NCBI RefSeq assembly: GCF_000332195.1
Contig: NZ_KB235922.1
Location: forward strand, 3,011,322 to 3,075,321
DNA: 64,000 bases
Origin: Pleurocapsa sp. PCC 7319
GTDB lineage: Bacteria > Cyanobacteriota > Cyanobacteriia > Cyanobacteriales > Xenococcaceae
Direction: 5' to 3'
Shown: piece by piece, positions 1 to 10,076 of the stretch
How positions within the stretch are numbered: the stretch's first letter is position 1
How the letters are laid out: the number at the start of each line of letters is the position of its first letter
The notes under the pieces: model-generated
What the model was told of the DNA's origin: nothing
Databases searched by the model: none
Seen by the model: only the letters and a program-made list of their open reading frames with translations
Position numbers and translations under genes: made by a program

Positions 1-845
1 ACCCCGAACAAAAGCCAGGTAAAAAACCTCAAGCAAAACCTCAGATTAAGCCCAAACCTGAGGAAATTGCAGCCAAAAAAGTTGCTGAATCGGCGAAGGG
101 AGTAAGAAACCTTCGCCAAAGTCTCAAAAAAAACCAAGCTGGAACCACTAATGAAGATGCAAGGAAAAACTATATCGCTTGGCTAACTAAAGTCCAAGAA
201 ATAGAACCTAAAAGAATTGAAGTTCAAGGTACTTATCCGCGAGATGCCTGCATAAGAAGGCTTAAAGGTACAAGTGTATACGGAGTTGTGGTAGACCCTG
301 AGGGAAAAGTTGTTGCTTTAGATTTGATTAAGGGCGCAAAATACCCAATCTTTGATCAACAAGCAAGTCAAGAAATTAGTAAAAGCGTCTTAGAGAATGA
401 TACTGGAAAGCCTAAACCTTATCAGGTATTAGTTAACTATAAGTATGATGCCGAAATATGTCCTTCTTTAACTCTTCCCTCTATTAGAAGGGAACAGAAA
501 AATCAAACAACTGAATCAGAGAAAAAACCCGAACAAGCGCCGCAACCAACACCACAAACAGAACCCAAGCCTGCTCCTCAGCCTGAGGCAACCCCTGAAC
601 CTAAACCTGCACCTAAACCTCAGCCTGAGGCAACTCCAGTACCGCAACCAACTCCTGCACCGCAACCAACTCCTGCACCGCAACCAACTCCTGTACCGCA
701 ACCAACTCCTGTACCGCAACCAACTCCTGCACCAGAACCATTGCCTTCATTACGCGATCGGCTACGAAATATTCCTCTTCCTAATCGCAAGCCCTCGGAA
801 TTAAGAGATATTCCTTTACCTGATAAGCCAAATTTCAAAAAATAA
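1..845 (+). CDS. TonB C-terminal-like protein with proline-rich tail (5' partial)
   Basis: The gene enters from the left edge; the frame is open from base 3 and ends with TAA at 843-845, so the true start is outside. A Lys/Pro-rich stretch comes first. About visible residues 75-125 resemble the TonB C-terminal fold (YPRDACIRRLKGT, then VVVDPEGKVVALDL, then YPIFDQQA). After it comes a long Pro/Gln/Thr tail built from an 18-base unit repeated about six times (633-740, peptide TPAPQP). In TonB proteins the proline-rich linker precedes the C-terminal domain, so a tail after the domain is unusual. A role in envelope energy transduction is inference; it may only be a TonB-C-fold periplasmic protein. 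No transport partner genes are visible downstream. Confidence 0.6.
   Translation, partial: PEQKPGKKPQAKPQIKPKPEEIAAKKVAESAKGVRNLRQSLKKNQAGTTNEDARKNYIAWLTKVQEIEPKRIEVQGTYPRDACIRRLKGTSVYGVVVDPEGKVVALDLIKGAKYPIFDQQASQEISKSVLENDTGKPKPYQVLVNYKYDAEICPSLTLPSIRREQKNQTTESEKKPEQAPQPTPQTEPKPAPQPEATPEPKPAPKPQPEATPVPQPTPAPQPTPAPQPTPVPQPTPVPQPTPAPEPLPSLRDRLRNIPLPNRKPSELRDIPLPDKPNFKK
633..740 (+). repeat. 18-base in-frame coding tandem repeat
   Basis: Six head-to-tail copies of an 18-base unit close to ACTCCTGCACCGCAACCA, encoding TPAPQP or TPVPQP. The copies differ by one or two bases, and the last has CAG>CAGAA-type drift. Slippage could change the number of units without shifting the frame. Confidence 0.9.
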
Positions 846-964
846 CTGATCAAAGGTAATGGAGTTAGTTAATACATTGTTGAACAGGACAATTTAATTA
901 CTAGCCGTTATATTTCACCAAGGCTAAAATCGGGTTGAACCTTACTCAATAGGATACAAATTAT

Positions 965-1729
965 ATGCGTGATTCTATGGAAGAAATACAAACTGGCAGG
1001 TTTGATTTGCTGGATATCTTGATAGATATTAGACTTACCAACATAACCGAGATCAAAATTGTTCAAGAAGTTGTTAGCTCTATTAATGCCAAGTATCAAG
1101 AGCATCAAAAAGATCTTCAGCCTGCAACAGTAGCGGCTTTGATTTTAAATCGTCAAGAAATACCCAACTTATATGCTACTTCTTCTAGAGGTTACAATAA
1201 GCAAAGACTTAAATTTCAGAATCAATATAGTGTCTTAGTGCGAGAAGAATTACTACCTTGGGCAATAGACAAAGTTTTAATGGAAAAATTACCACAAAGT
1301 TTGCATCAGGATTTGACCATGGCTCTAAATTCCCCCAAAAGCCAAGAAAAATCAGATGAAACTGATCTCTTTGAAATTCTAGCTAATATTAATCTTGCTA
1401 ATGTAACAGAGTTTCAAGTAATAGAAGAAGCGTTTAATTATATTTATACTAACTATCCAGGGGCAACTGGAAGGATCAACTTATCTGATGTCTGTGCCTT
1501 AATTCTCAATCACGAATCTGTATCTTCTTTGTATGCGACTTCTGCCGAAGAATACGAGCAACTTAAACAAACTTATATATCTCAATATCAACCTCAAGTT
1601 AAACAGATTATTCACCAGATGGTAGCCAAAGTACATGCAGAAGGCTCCGAACATTCTCTTAGCCAAGATTCTCTAATTTCTGTCAACCATCAAAGACGAA
1701 AAAAACTAACTAAATCTTGGAATACTTAA
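965..1729 (+). CDS. Protein with two tandem ComFB-like domains
   Basis: 254 residues made of two copies of one domain, at about residues 14-108 and 138-232. Each copy runs DLLDILIDIRLTNITE or DLFEILANINLANVTE, then an ALILN motif (VAALILNRQEIPNLYATS; VCALILNHESVSSLYATS), then a Tyr/Gln-rich helix. The ALILN...LYATS...Y pattern matches the cyanobacterial late-competence ComFB family, which usually has one domain in under 200 residues. Cyanobacterial ComFB proteins are reported to bind cyclic dinucleotides; whether this one does is inference. AGGA lies 8-9 bases before the ATG. It follows the TonB-like gene by 119 bases, so co-transcription is possible. Confidence 0.6.
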   Translation: MRDSMEEIQTGRFDLLDILIDIRLTNITEIKIVQEVVSSINAKYQEHQKDLQPATVAALILNRQEIPNLYATSSRGYNKQRLKFQNQYSVLVREELLPWAIDKVLMEKLPQSLHQDLTMALNSPKSQEKSDETDLFEILANINLANVTEFQVIEEAFNYIYTNYPGATGRINLSDVCALILNHESVSSLYATSAEEYEQLKQTYISQYQPQVKQIIHQMVAKVHAEGSEHSLSQDSLISVNHQRRKKLTKSWNT

Positions 1730-1828
1730 TCTTTGCTTATTGTATGCAAATTGAAATTCGACCACTATTAATCAACTATTTATAGTGGTTTTTAGGCTCT
1801 TTTCAAATATAGATAATTACAGAAATCG

Positions 1829-2761
1829 GTGGATAAAAAATTAAACTGGTTGGAAGTTGCGTTTCAATTAGAAGGTTCAGTAGTCAAAACTATCTTGCCA
1901 CGAATTTTCATTTTTACTAGTTGTGCTTCTGTAATATGCTTGTCACAATATATGATAAAGCAACCTGAGTTTATTTCACATGTTGGCGATCTTACTAACA
2001 ATGTAGTTTACAATTTGGTTTTGGGTTTATTGCTAGTATTTCGGACAAATACTGCTTACGAAAGATTTTGGGAGGGTCGAAAATCTTTAGGATTGTTAGT
2101 TGTCAATGTTCGTAACTTAGCTCGTTTTATTCACTTAAGTATCATCGAAGAAGATCCCAAAGATGGAGAGCAAAAAACTGCTGTTTTAAATCTATTAGGG
2201 GCTTTTGCGGTTGCCACAAAACTACAGTTAAGAGGAGAGCCAGCTAACAACGAGCTCAAAGCATTATTAAGCGCTAAACAGTCAAGAGAGATTGATTCTG
2301 CTAAACGGATGACATTACAGGTTGCTTTGTGGATTGGAGAATATCTACAGCAACAACTCAAATTAGGCAAGATTGATAGTTCTCAAAGAGTTGAGATGAA
2401 TAATCTACTAAATAATATGGTAGAAGGTCTAAGTAGTTGCGAGCGAATTTCCCAAACAGCCCTACCAATTGCTTACCGGATCTATCTCAAAAGGTTGATT
2501 TTAATCTATTGTCTTTGTTTACCATTTAATCTAATTGAAAAAATGGGATGGTGGACTTTGCCAGTTGTTGCTATTGTCAGTTTTATCTTATTAGGGTTAG
2601 AAGAAGTAGGTAATGAGCTAGAAAATCCCTTTCTTTATGGCGTAAATGATCTACCTGTAGATAATCTTTGCAATAGCATTATCTCTGATGTTGAAAGTAT
2701 AGCTAATTTCTCTTCCGAAGAATTCAGTTCTTTAAGAACAAAAGACTGTGTTTCACTTTAA
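1829..2761 (+). CDS. Bestrophin-like / UPF0187 membrane channel protein
   Basis: 310 residues, GTG start. The N-terminus (NWLEVAFQLEGSV), a hydrophobic segment near residues 22-42 and the strongly conserved VFRTNTAYERFWEGRKSLG block at about residues 71-90 identify the bestrophin family (YneE/UPF0187). Members form pentameric anion channels in the inner or thylakoid membrane; some cyanobacterial and algal relatives act in chloride or bicarbonate movement. Two more hydrophobic segments lie near residues 218-260, with the family's GLEEVGNELENPF motif after them. Length fits the family. It stands alone between the ComFB-like and LtrA-like genes on the same strand. Confidence 0.8.
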   Translation: MDKKLNWLEVAFQLEGSVVKTILPRIFIFTSCASVICLSQYMIKQPEFISHVGDLTNNVVYNLVLGLLLVFRTNTAYERFWEGRKSLGLLVVNVRNLARFIHLSIIEEDPKDGEQKTAVLNLLGAFAVATKLQLRGEPANNELKALLSAKQSREIDSAKRMTLQVALWIGEYLQQQLKLGKIDSSQRVEMNNLLNNMVEGLSSCERISQTALPIAYRIYLKRLILIYCLCLPFNLIEKMGWWTLPVVAIVSFILLGLEEVGNELENPFLYGVNDLPVDNLCNSIISDVESIANFSSEEFSSLRTKDCVSL

Positions 2762-2889
2762 CTCGCATTTTCTAGGATAAATTCAGAATTAAAAGTAAGT
2801 AGCTCCAGTTAACTAAATATCTATAAATATCTAGTAGTAATACTTTTGGTAAATTATTGATATCTGATAATTGATAACTGCTTACTATA

Positions 2890-4053
2890 ATGACCAGAGC
2901 TATATTTCAACCGCCAAAATTACGTCGAGAAGAGTGCGAGGAAGGAGAACGAAGCGCAACTTGGCTAGAGTTATTTTTTGATCTGATTTTTGTCGTAGCG
3001 ATCGCCCAATTAGCCCATAATTTTAAAGAAGATTTTAGTTTTTTTGGCTTAGTTAAATTAGCAATATTATTTATTCCTGTCTGGTGGTGTTGGATTGGCG
3101 CAACTTTTTACGATACTCGGTTTGATAACGATGGCTTAGTAGATCGTTTGATTACTCTGCTGCAAATGGCGATCGCGGCAACAATGGCGGCGAATATCCA
3201 TCATGGATTAGACACTTCTTCGGTTAATTTCGCCCTGAGCTATATTGCTTTTCGTGGTGTATTGATTTGCCAATATCTTCATGCGGGATATCATGTGCCT
3301 CAAGCAAGACATCTAACTAATTGGTTCGCCTTTGGTTTTACTGGTAGCATCATTTTTTGGCTGGGTTCTATCTTTGTCCCCCTACCTTGGCGTTTTCTAC
3401 TTTGGGGTTTGGGACTAATCGTTGATTTTGCCACACCATTAACAGCTGGAAAAAGAGTAGTCAAAGTTCCTCCTGACATGGCTCATACTACCGAGAGAAT
3501 TGGACTATTTACGATTATTGTCTTGGGTGAATCTATAGTTGCTGTAGTTGGTGGCGTATCTGGGAGACAATGGACTCCTGTATCAATTGCGATCGCTTTG
3601 TTGGGTTTGTCGATTGCTTTTAGCTTTTGGTGGATGTATTTCGATACTGTCGATGAATCTCCTCTCCATGCTATGAAAAAGGGCAAAATGGGTATTGCGC
3701 TTACCTGGCTTTATTCCCATCTTCCTCTAACTATTGGTTTAACTGCCACGGGAGTGGGAGTAGAAAAAATGATTCATGGTTTAGAGAATGATTCTATAAC
3801 TAGTGAAAAAATACTGTTTTGTGTAGCGGTAGCTTTATGTCTTTTAATTCTCTCAAACCTGCATTGGACGAGTTGTGAACTGGGACAAACTAAATGCAAA
3901 AGAATTTTGACTTTTTATCGTCTTGGCGCAGCAGCTTTTGTGCTTACCCTCGCCTTTGCCAGTAATATTTTGTCTTCTTTGGTTATTATTACTTTAGTGG
4001 CGATCGCCTGCACGATTCAAATTGTTTTGGATATTTTTAATACTTGTTCTTAA
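2890..4053 (+). CDS. Low temperature requirement protein A (LtrA) family membrane protein
   Basis: 387 residues. The family signature TWLELFFDLIFVVAIAQLAH lies at residues 24-43 and is followed by about ten hydrophobic segments through the rest of the protein. The central ERIGLFTIIVLGES block near residue 205 is also typical. LtrA was named in Listeria for growth at low temperature; the molecular function is unknown, so only the family assignment is firm. ATG start; no strong ribosome binding site is visible. Transcription meets the oppositely oriented glgP gene, with a strong hairpin between them. Confidence 0.8.
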   Translation: MTRAIFQPPKLRREECEEGERSATWLELFFDLIFVVAIAQLAHNFKEDFSFFGLVKLAILFIPVWWCWIGATFYDTRFDNDGLVDRLITLLQMAIAATMAANIHHGLDTSSVNFALSYIAFRGVLICQYLHAGYHVPQARHLTNWFAFGFTGSIIFWLGSIFVPLPWRFLLWGLGLIVDFATPLTAGKRVVKVPPDMAHTTERIGLFTIIVLGESIVAVVGGVSGRQWTPVSIAIALLGLSIAFSFWWMYFDTVDESPLHAMKKGKMGIALTWLYSHLPLTIGLTATGVGVEKMIHGLENDSITSEKILFCVAVALCLLILSNLHWTSCELGQTKCKRILTFYRLGAAAFVLTLAFASNILSSLVIITLVAIACTIQIVLDIFNTCS

Positions 4054-4059
4054 TTCAAG

Positions 4060-4105
4060 CTCAGTTCGGGTTGAGGTAATTTAAGGGTGAGGTCAGCTCT
4101 AAGCT
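4060..4105. repeat. Dispersed 46-base repeat, copy 1
   Basis: Begins CTCAGTTCGGGTTGAGG just after the LtrA stop codon. It matches 53995-54040 at 41 of 46 positions. Both copies sit directly behind a stop codon on the plus strand and both run into AGCTCTA-type heptamer repeats. Confidence 0.8.
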
Positions 4106-4136
4106 CTAAGCTCTAAGCTCTAAGCTCTAAGCTCTA
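4095..4136. repeat. Heptamer tandem repeat AGCTCTA x6
   Basis: Six perfect copies of AGCTCTA in the gap between the convergent LtrA-like and glgP genes. Short tandem repeats with a 7-base unit are common in many cyanobacteria. Confidence 0.95.
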
Positions 4137-4240
4137 AAAATCTACTGGTTAAGACGTGCTATACAATTCTAAATTTAACTGATGCGTTTCCTGGTCAGGT
4201 TGTACCGTCGGTGGAGTATATAGAATACTAGAAAGAGAAT

Positions 4241-4284
4241 CTAAAAAGCTTATAGCTTATGGCTTATAGCTATAAGCTTTTTAG
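4241..4284. terminator. Bidirectional hairpin between convergent genes
   Basis: CTAAAAAGCTTATAGC (4241-4256) is perfectly complementary to GCTATAAGCTTTTTAG (4269-4284), giving a 16-base-pair stem with a 12-base loop. A- and T-runs lie at the base, so it can serve as a terminator for glgP on the minus strand and for the LtrA-like gene on the plus strand. Confidence 0.75.
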
Positions 4285-4317
4285 CGAATCACTTGATTTC
4301 TTAATTCACACTAGAGG

Positions 4318-6858
4318 TTACTTATAGGCTTCCAAATCAATTTTTACTGGTTTAATACCCCAGATTTGCTCACAATATTCTTTGATAGTGCGATCGCTGG
4401 AGAATTTACCCATACGAGCAGAGTTGAGAATTGACATCTTAGTCCACTTATCTTTGTCTTGGTAAGTTTCAGAAACTCGCTCTTGGCAATCAATATATGC
4501 TTGATAGTCAGCTAACAGCATATAAGGATCGTCATACAGTAAAGAATCAACGATAGGCTTAAATAACTTAGTGTCACCGTGACTAAAGTAGCCTTTAGAA
4601 ACGCGATCAATTACTAATTTTAGTTCTTCATTACTATTGTAGTAAGACATAGGATCGTAACCATCAGCCTTCATTTGATAAACTTCTTCTGCGGTTAAAC
4701 CAAATAAGAAAAAGTTTTCCGCGCCAGCCTCTTCGCGAATTTCAATATTGGCTCCATCTAAAGTACCAATAGTTAGGGCTCCGTTCATAGCAAACTTCAT
4801 GTTACCAGTACCAGAAGCCTCTTTACCGGCAGTAGAAACTTGTTCCGACAAGTCTGCTGCTGGATAGATTTTTTGCCCTAAAGAAACATTGAAGTTAGGC
4901 AAGAACACTACTTTTAAACGTCCTTTAACATCAGGATCTTTGTTTACTACTTCTGCTACTGAGTTAGCAAATTTGATAATCAATTTTGCCATAAAGTAGC
5001 CAGGGGCAGCTTTGCCACCAAAGATAAAGGTGCGAGGCACAATATCAATACTGGGGTTTTGTTTGATGCGATTGTAAAGGGTGATTATGTGCAACACCAT
5101 TAAATGTTGACGCTTATATTCGTGAATCCGTTTAACTAAGACATCAAAAATAGAATCAACATTTACGTCAACATTCTTTATTTTCTTAATTTGATTTGCC
5201 AGGGTAATTTTGTTTTTACGCTTAATCTCTCGCCATTGTTGACAAAATTCAGGATCGTCGATGAATTGTTCAATTTTCCGCATTTCATCGAGATTTTTTA
5301 ACCAGCTATCACTTTGAATTTTTTCCGTAATCAGTTTTGATAGTCGGGGATTGCTAAGTAAGATCCAGCGACGGGGAGTCACACCATTGGTTTTGTTAAA
5401 GAATTTTTCTGGCCACAGTTTGGCAAACCCATGAAGAGTATATTTCTGGAGCAATTGTGTGTGCAATGCTGCCACCCCGTTAATAGCATGACTACCAACA
5501 CAGGCTAAGTTTGCCATGCGAACTTTTTTGTCTGCCCCTTCTTCAATAATTGAAAGTTCTGTGGTTAAATCGTCATCATCGGGAAACCAAGTGCGAATAT
5601 CTTCCAAGAAACGATGATTTATTTCATAAATAATCTCGATATGTCTGGGTAGCATTCGGCTAAACAAACTCACTGACCATCTTTCTAGAGCTTCTGGTAG
5701 TAAAGTATGGTTAGTATAGGCTAAGGTTTTTTGAGTAATATCCCAAGCTTGATCCCAGTCCATTGCATGTTCATCGATCAATAGACGCATTAACTCGGCT
5801 ACGGCTACTGCAGGATGAGTATCGTTAAGCTGAATTGCAGCTCTTTCGTGGAAATTGCTTAGATTAGGATGAATATGTAAATGAATGCGAATTAAATCCT
5901 GTAGCGAAGCAGAAACAAAGAAAAACTGCTGTGCTAAACGAAGTTCTTTACCCTGAGGTGTATTGTCATTAGGATAAAGTACTTTGGAAATAGTTTCCGA
6001 ACTCATTTTTTCCCCTACTGCTCGGTCATAGTTACCAGCATTAAAGGCTTCAAAGTTGAATTCTTCACTGGCTTCTGCTTTCCATAATCGCAGAGAGTTC
6101 ACGGTGTTGGTGCGATAACCTGGTACAGGAGTATCATAGGGTACCGCTTTGACCTTGCGATCGCAAATCCAACTAACGCGATTATGTCCTTTTTCATCGC
6201 GATAGACTTCGGTATGTCCGCCCAACTTAACTTCAACTGAGTCTTCAGGGCGAGCAATTTCCCAAGGATTTTGGAACATCAACCAGTTGTCAGGAATTTC
6301 GGCTTGCCAACCGTCTCTTAATGCCTGATGGAAAATACCAAATTCGTAGCGAATACCATAACCGATCGCGGGCATTTCCAAATTTGCCAAGGAGTCTAAG
6401 AAACAGGCAGCGAGTCTACCTAAACCACCGTTTCCCAAACCAGGATCTGGTTCTTGTTCAATTAGGTCGTCGATGTTTAACCCTGATTCCTTGACTACTT
6501 GACGCATCTTTTCGTAGATTCCCAAGGCAATCAAATTATTTTGCAGATGACGACCCATTAAAAATTCTGCGGAGAGATAGCATACTACTTTTACGTTACC
6601 CTCGTAATAAGTGCGTCCAGTTTTGATAAATCGATGTAGTAGGCGATCGCGTACTGTATAAGCTAATGCTTGATAGTAGTCGTGAAGAGTAGCGGTCGAT
6701 TGGTCTTTGCCCTGAACATAAAATAGGTTATCGGCGAAGGCTCGCTTGAGAGTCTCTACGCTCATTCCTGTGCGATCATCTTCCACCTGAATATTTTGAT
6801 GAGCCGAATTGCTTGTAGTAGCTGTTTGAGCAAGTTGTTGAGAAGTTTTAGTTTCCAT
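4318..6858 (-). CDS. glgP: Glycogen phosphorylase
   Basis: 846 residues, the usual length for GT35 phosphorylases. It releases glucose-1-phosphate from alpha-1,4-glucan using pyridoxal phosphate. The PLP-lysine motif GTGNMKFAMNG is near residue 685. EPDPGLGNGGLGRLAACFLD near residue 115 and the KRIHEYKRQ segment near residue 575 are also diagnostic. The ATG is preceded by an upstream leader of about 260 bases from enolase on the same strand, so the two may be expressed together. With eno and gap1 next door it forms a glycogen-breakdown and glycolysis neighbourhood used in the dark. Confidence 0.97.
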   Translation of the reverse strand: METKTSQQLAQTATTSNSAHQNIQVEDDRTGMSVETLKRAFADNLFYVQGKDQSTATLHDYYQALAYTVRDRLLHRFIKTGRTYYEGNVKVVCYLSAEFLMGRHLQNNLIALGIYEKMRQVVKESGLNIDDLIEQEPDPGLGNGGLGRLAACFLDSLANLEMPAIGYGIRYEFGIFHQALRDGWQAEIPDNWLMFQNPWEIARPEDSVEVKLGGHTEVYRDEKGHNRVSWICDRKVKAVPYDTPVPGYRTNTVNSLRLWKAEASEEFNFEAFNAGNYDRAVGEKMSSETISKVLYPNDNTPQGKELRLAQQFFFVSASLQDLIRIHLHIHPNLSNFHERAAIQLNDTHPAVAVAELMRLLIDEHAMDWDQAWDITQKTLAYTNHTLLPEALERWSVSLFSRMLPRHIEIIYEINHRFLEDIRTWFPDDDDLTTELSIIEEGADKKVRMANLACVGSHAINGVAALHTQLLQKYTLHGFAKLWPEKFFNKTNGVTPRRWILLSNPRLSKLITEKIQSDSWLKNLDEMRKIEQFIDDPEFCQQWREIKRKNKITLANQIKKIKNVDVNVDSIFDVLVKRIHEYKRQHLMVLHIITLYNRIKQNPSIDIVPRTFIFGGKAAPGYFMAKLIIKFANSVAEVVNKDPDVKGRLKVVFLPNFNVSLGQKIYPAADLSEQVSTAGKEASGTGNMKFAMNGALTIGTLDGANIEIREEAGAENFFLFGLTAEEVYQMKADGYDPMSYYNSNEELKLVIDRVSKGYFSHGDTKLFKPIVDSLLYDDPYMLLADYQAYIDCQERVSETYQDKDKWTKMSILNSARMGKFSSDRTIKEYCEQIWGIKPVKIDLEAYK

Positions 6859-7116
6859 GTTTGCTTCTGAGGATTATTTACTTCGAGGATTAGATTATTG
6901 GGATAGATAATTGCTTAGGGTATAGACAGGCAACTTCTGCCTAAAAATCGCGCTCAGAATCAACGCTATCTATTTCTAATTTCATATAACTAGCTTCTAT
7001 TATTGCTATGACAGATCTAACTTAGTCTGTCTATAGAGTACTACTAGATTTATTCATGAGGCTGGGAAAAACCCAAGCCTTAATCTTATTTTTGGTTTAG
7101 AAACTGAATTCTCAGT

Positions 7117-8430
<1,314 letters not shown>

Positions 8431-8692
8431 TTATGTATATCTTTGTCGAGATGCTAGCGAAAATTAATATATCTTTTTTTGTGACTATCCAGTCAATTTT
8501 TCGCCGTTGCCGATGTGAAGTAAAAAAACTGAGAACATTACTATCCTTAAGATCGATGTTATAAACAATTGAGATTTACTTATGAAAGCTATAAGCTATA
8601 AGCCTTAAGCTATAAGCTCTAAAGTTTACTCACTGATCTCCCGATGCAACTAGACATCATCTTTTATTTCGTTTTGCATCCCCTGACATCTG

Positions 8693-9730
8693 CTAAGCCG
8701 TGACTAACATCTCTTGTTCTTTAGCTACCATTGCCAGGGTTAAATCAATTGCACGATTAGAATAGCCCCATTCGTTGTCATACCAGGACACAATCTTGAA
8801 GAAGTTACTATTTAACTCCATACCAGCACTAGCATCAAAAATACTGGAGTGGGGATCGCCCGTAAAATCCGTAGAAACTACCGGCTCATTGGTATATCCG
8901 AGAACTCCTTTCATTTCTCCTGCTGCTGCTGATGCCATTACTCGGCAGATTTCTGCATAATTAGTAGCTTTCTCGGTGCGAAAGGTAAGATCGACTACGG
9001 ATACATCAGGTGTAGGGACACGCATTGCCATCCCCGTAAGTTTTCCTGTTAATTCTGGTAATACTAAAGTTACCGCTTTAGCTGCCCCTGTAGATGCAGG
9101 GATGATATTTTGCGCTGCACTGCGTCCAGAACGTAGGTCTTTTTTACTAAAGCCATCTACCGTAGGTTGAGTCGCTGTCATAGCGTGGATCGTCGTCATT
9201 AATCCTTCTGCTAAACCAAAGTTATCATTAATTACTTTAGCGATGGGAGCTAGACAATTAGTGGTACAGCTAGCATTAGAAACGATCACATCTGTCTGGG
9301 GATCAAAACTATCGTGATTAACTCCCACTAGTAGAGTTTTAACTCGATCTGGATCTTTGGTGGGTGCAGAAATAACTACTCTTCTTGCTCCTGCGGTGAG
9401 GTGCTTGGATGCTCCCTCGTAAGTGGTAAAGAGTCCAGTGCATTCGAGTACATAATCTACCTCATAATCCCGCCAAGGTAGTTCTTCTGGATTTTTAATC
9501 GAAACACAAGGAATATGTTTGCCGTTAACGACAATGCCATCATCCGCTGCTTCGACAGTGCCAGCAAATCGCCCATGAGTAGAATCATACTTGAGAAGAT
9601 AAGCGATCGCTTCTGCTGGAACTAAATCGTTAATACAGACAAATTCTAGATTGGGATTATTTAGTCCGGCACGAAATACTAATCTACCGATACGCCCAAA
9701 ACCGTTAATCGCTAGTCTGACAGTTGTCAT
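8693..9730 (-). CDS. gap1: Glyceraldehyde-3-phosphate dehydrogenase, glycolytic Gap1 type
   Basis: 345 residues. The Rossmann start [15 protein letters not shown] and the catalytic [12 protein letters not shown] motif (Cys near residue 155) are clear. The N-terminal [20 protein letters not shown] segment and [11 protein letters not shown] resemble the NAD-linked glycolytic Gap1 of cyanobacteria rather than the Calvin-cycle Gap2, which begins differently ([13 protein letters not shown]). The Gap1 assignment therefore rests on recalled sequence features; a Gap3-type enzyme is the alternative. Position upstream of eno and glgP on the same strand fits glycolysis. An AGGGAGTAA-type binding site precedes the ATG. 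Confidence 0.85.
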   Translation of the reverse strand: MTTVRLAINGFGRIGRLVFRAGLNNPNLEFVCINDLVPAEAIAYLLKYDSTHGRFAGTVEAADDGIVVNGKHIPCVSIKNPEELPWRDYEVDYVLECTGLFTTYEGASKHLTAGARRVVISAPTKDPDRVKTLLVGVNHDSFDPQTDVIVSNASCTTNCLAPIAKVINDNFGLAEGLMTTIHAMTATQPTVDGFSKKDLRSGRSAAQNIIPASTGAAKAVTLVLPELTGKLTGMAMRVPTPDVSVVDLTFRTEKATNYAEICRVMASAAAGEMKGVLGYTNEPVVSTDFTGDPHSSIFDASAGMELNSNFFKIVSWYDNEWGYSNRAIDLTLAMVAKEQEMLVTA

Positions 9731-10076
9731 GAAAATTACTCCCTGATAGTGATAATTCTGATAAATACTTATAGGTTCCCGAATCTTTCTGTTAATTTAT
9801 CTTGCTAGTAAGATGAGGCTCGATCTTTATTAAATCTGTAAAAGCCACCTTTTGAAACGCCAAAATAATTAAAAAAAAGTAAATTAATTCAGGATTATAA
9901 AAGTTAATTTACAGTAAATAAAATTTATAACTTAAAACTGGATCTTAAAGCCCAAAAATTACTTTGTTTTCGGGATCGTCACCTAAATCATCAAGCATTA
10001 TTTAACTAATGTTACGACGAAATACTAATTTATTTGGGATACAAAGGAAAAGAAATTTAAATGTCTATTTAATTAT
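9731..10076. other. AT-rich intergenic region between divergent gap1 and PLD genes
   Basis: Divergent promoter region of about 345 bases. The only structure I see is GTAAATTAA (9879-9887) facing TTAATTTAC (9904-9912). On the minus strand this AT-only stem is followed by a run of eight Ts, so it could be a weak attenuator in the gap1 leader. No ORF or tRNA is visible. Confidence 0.5.

Noticed and set aside
516-853. Arg- or Gly-rich minus-strand ORFs opposite the proline repeat
   Set aside because: They are antisense readings of the 18-base coding repeat and have no independent support.
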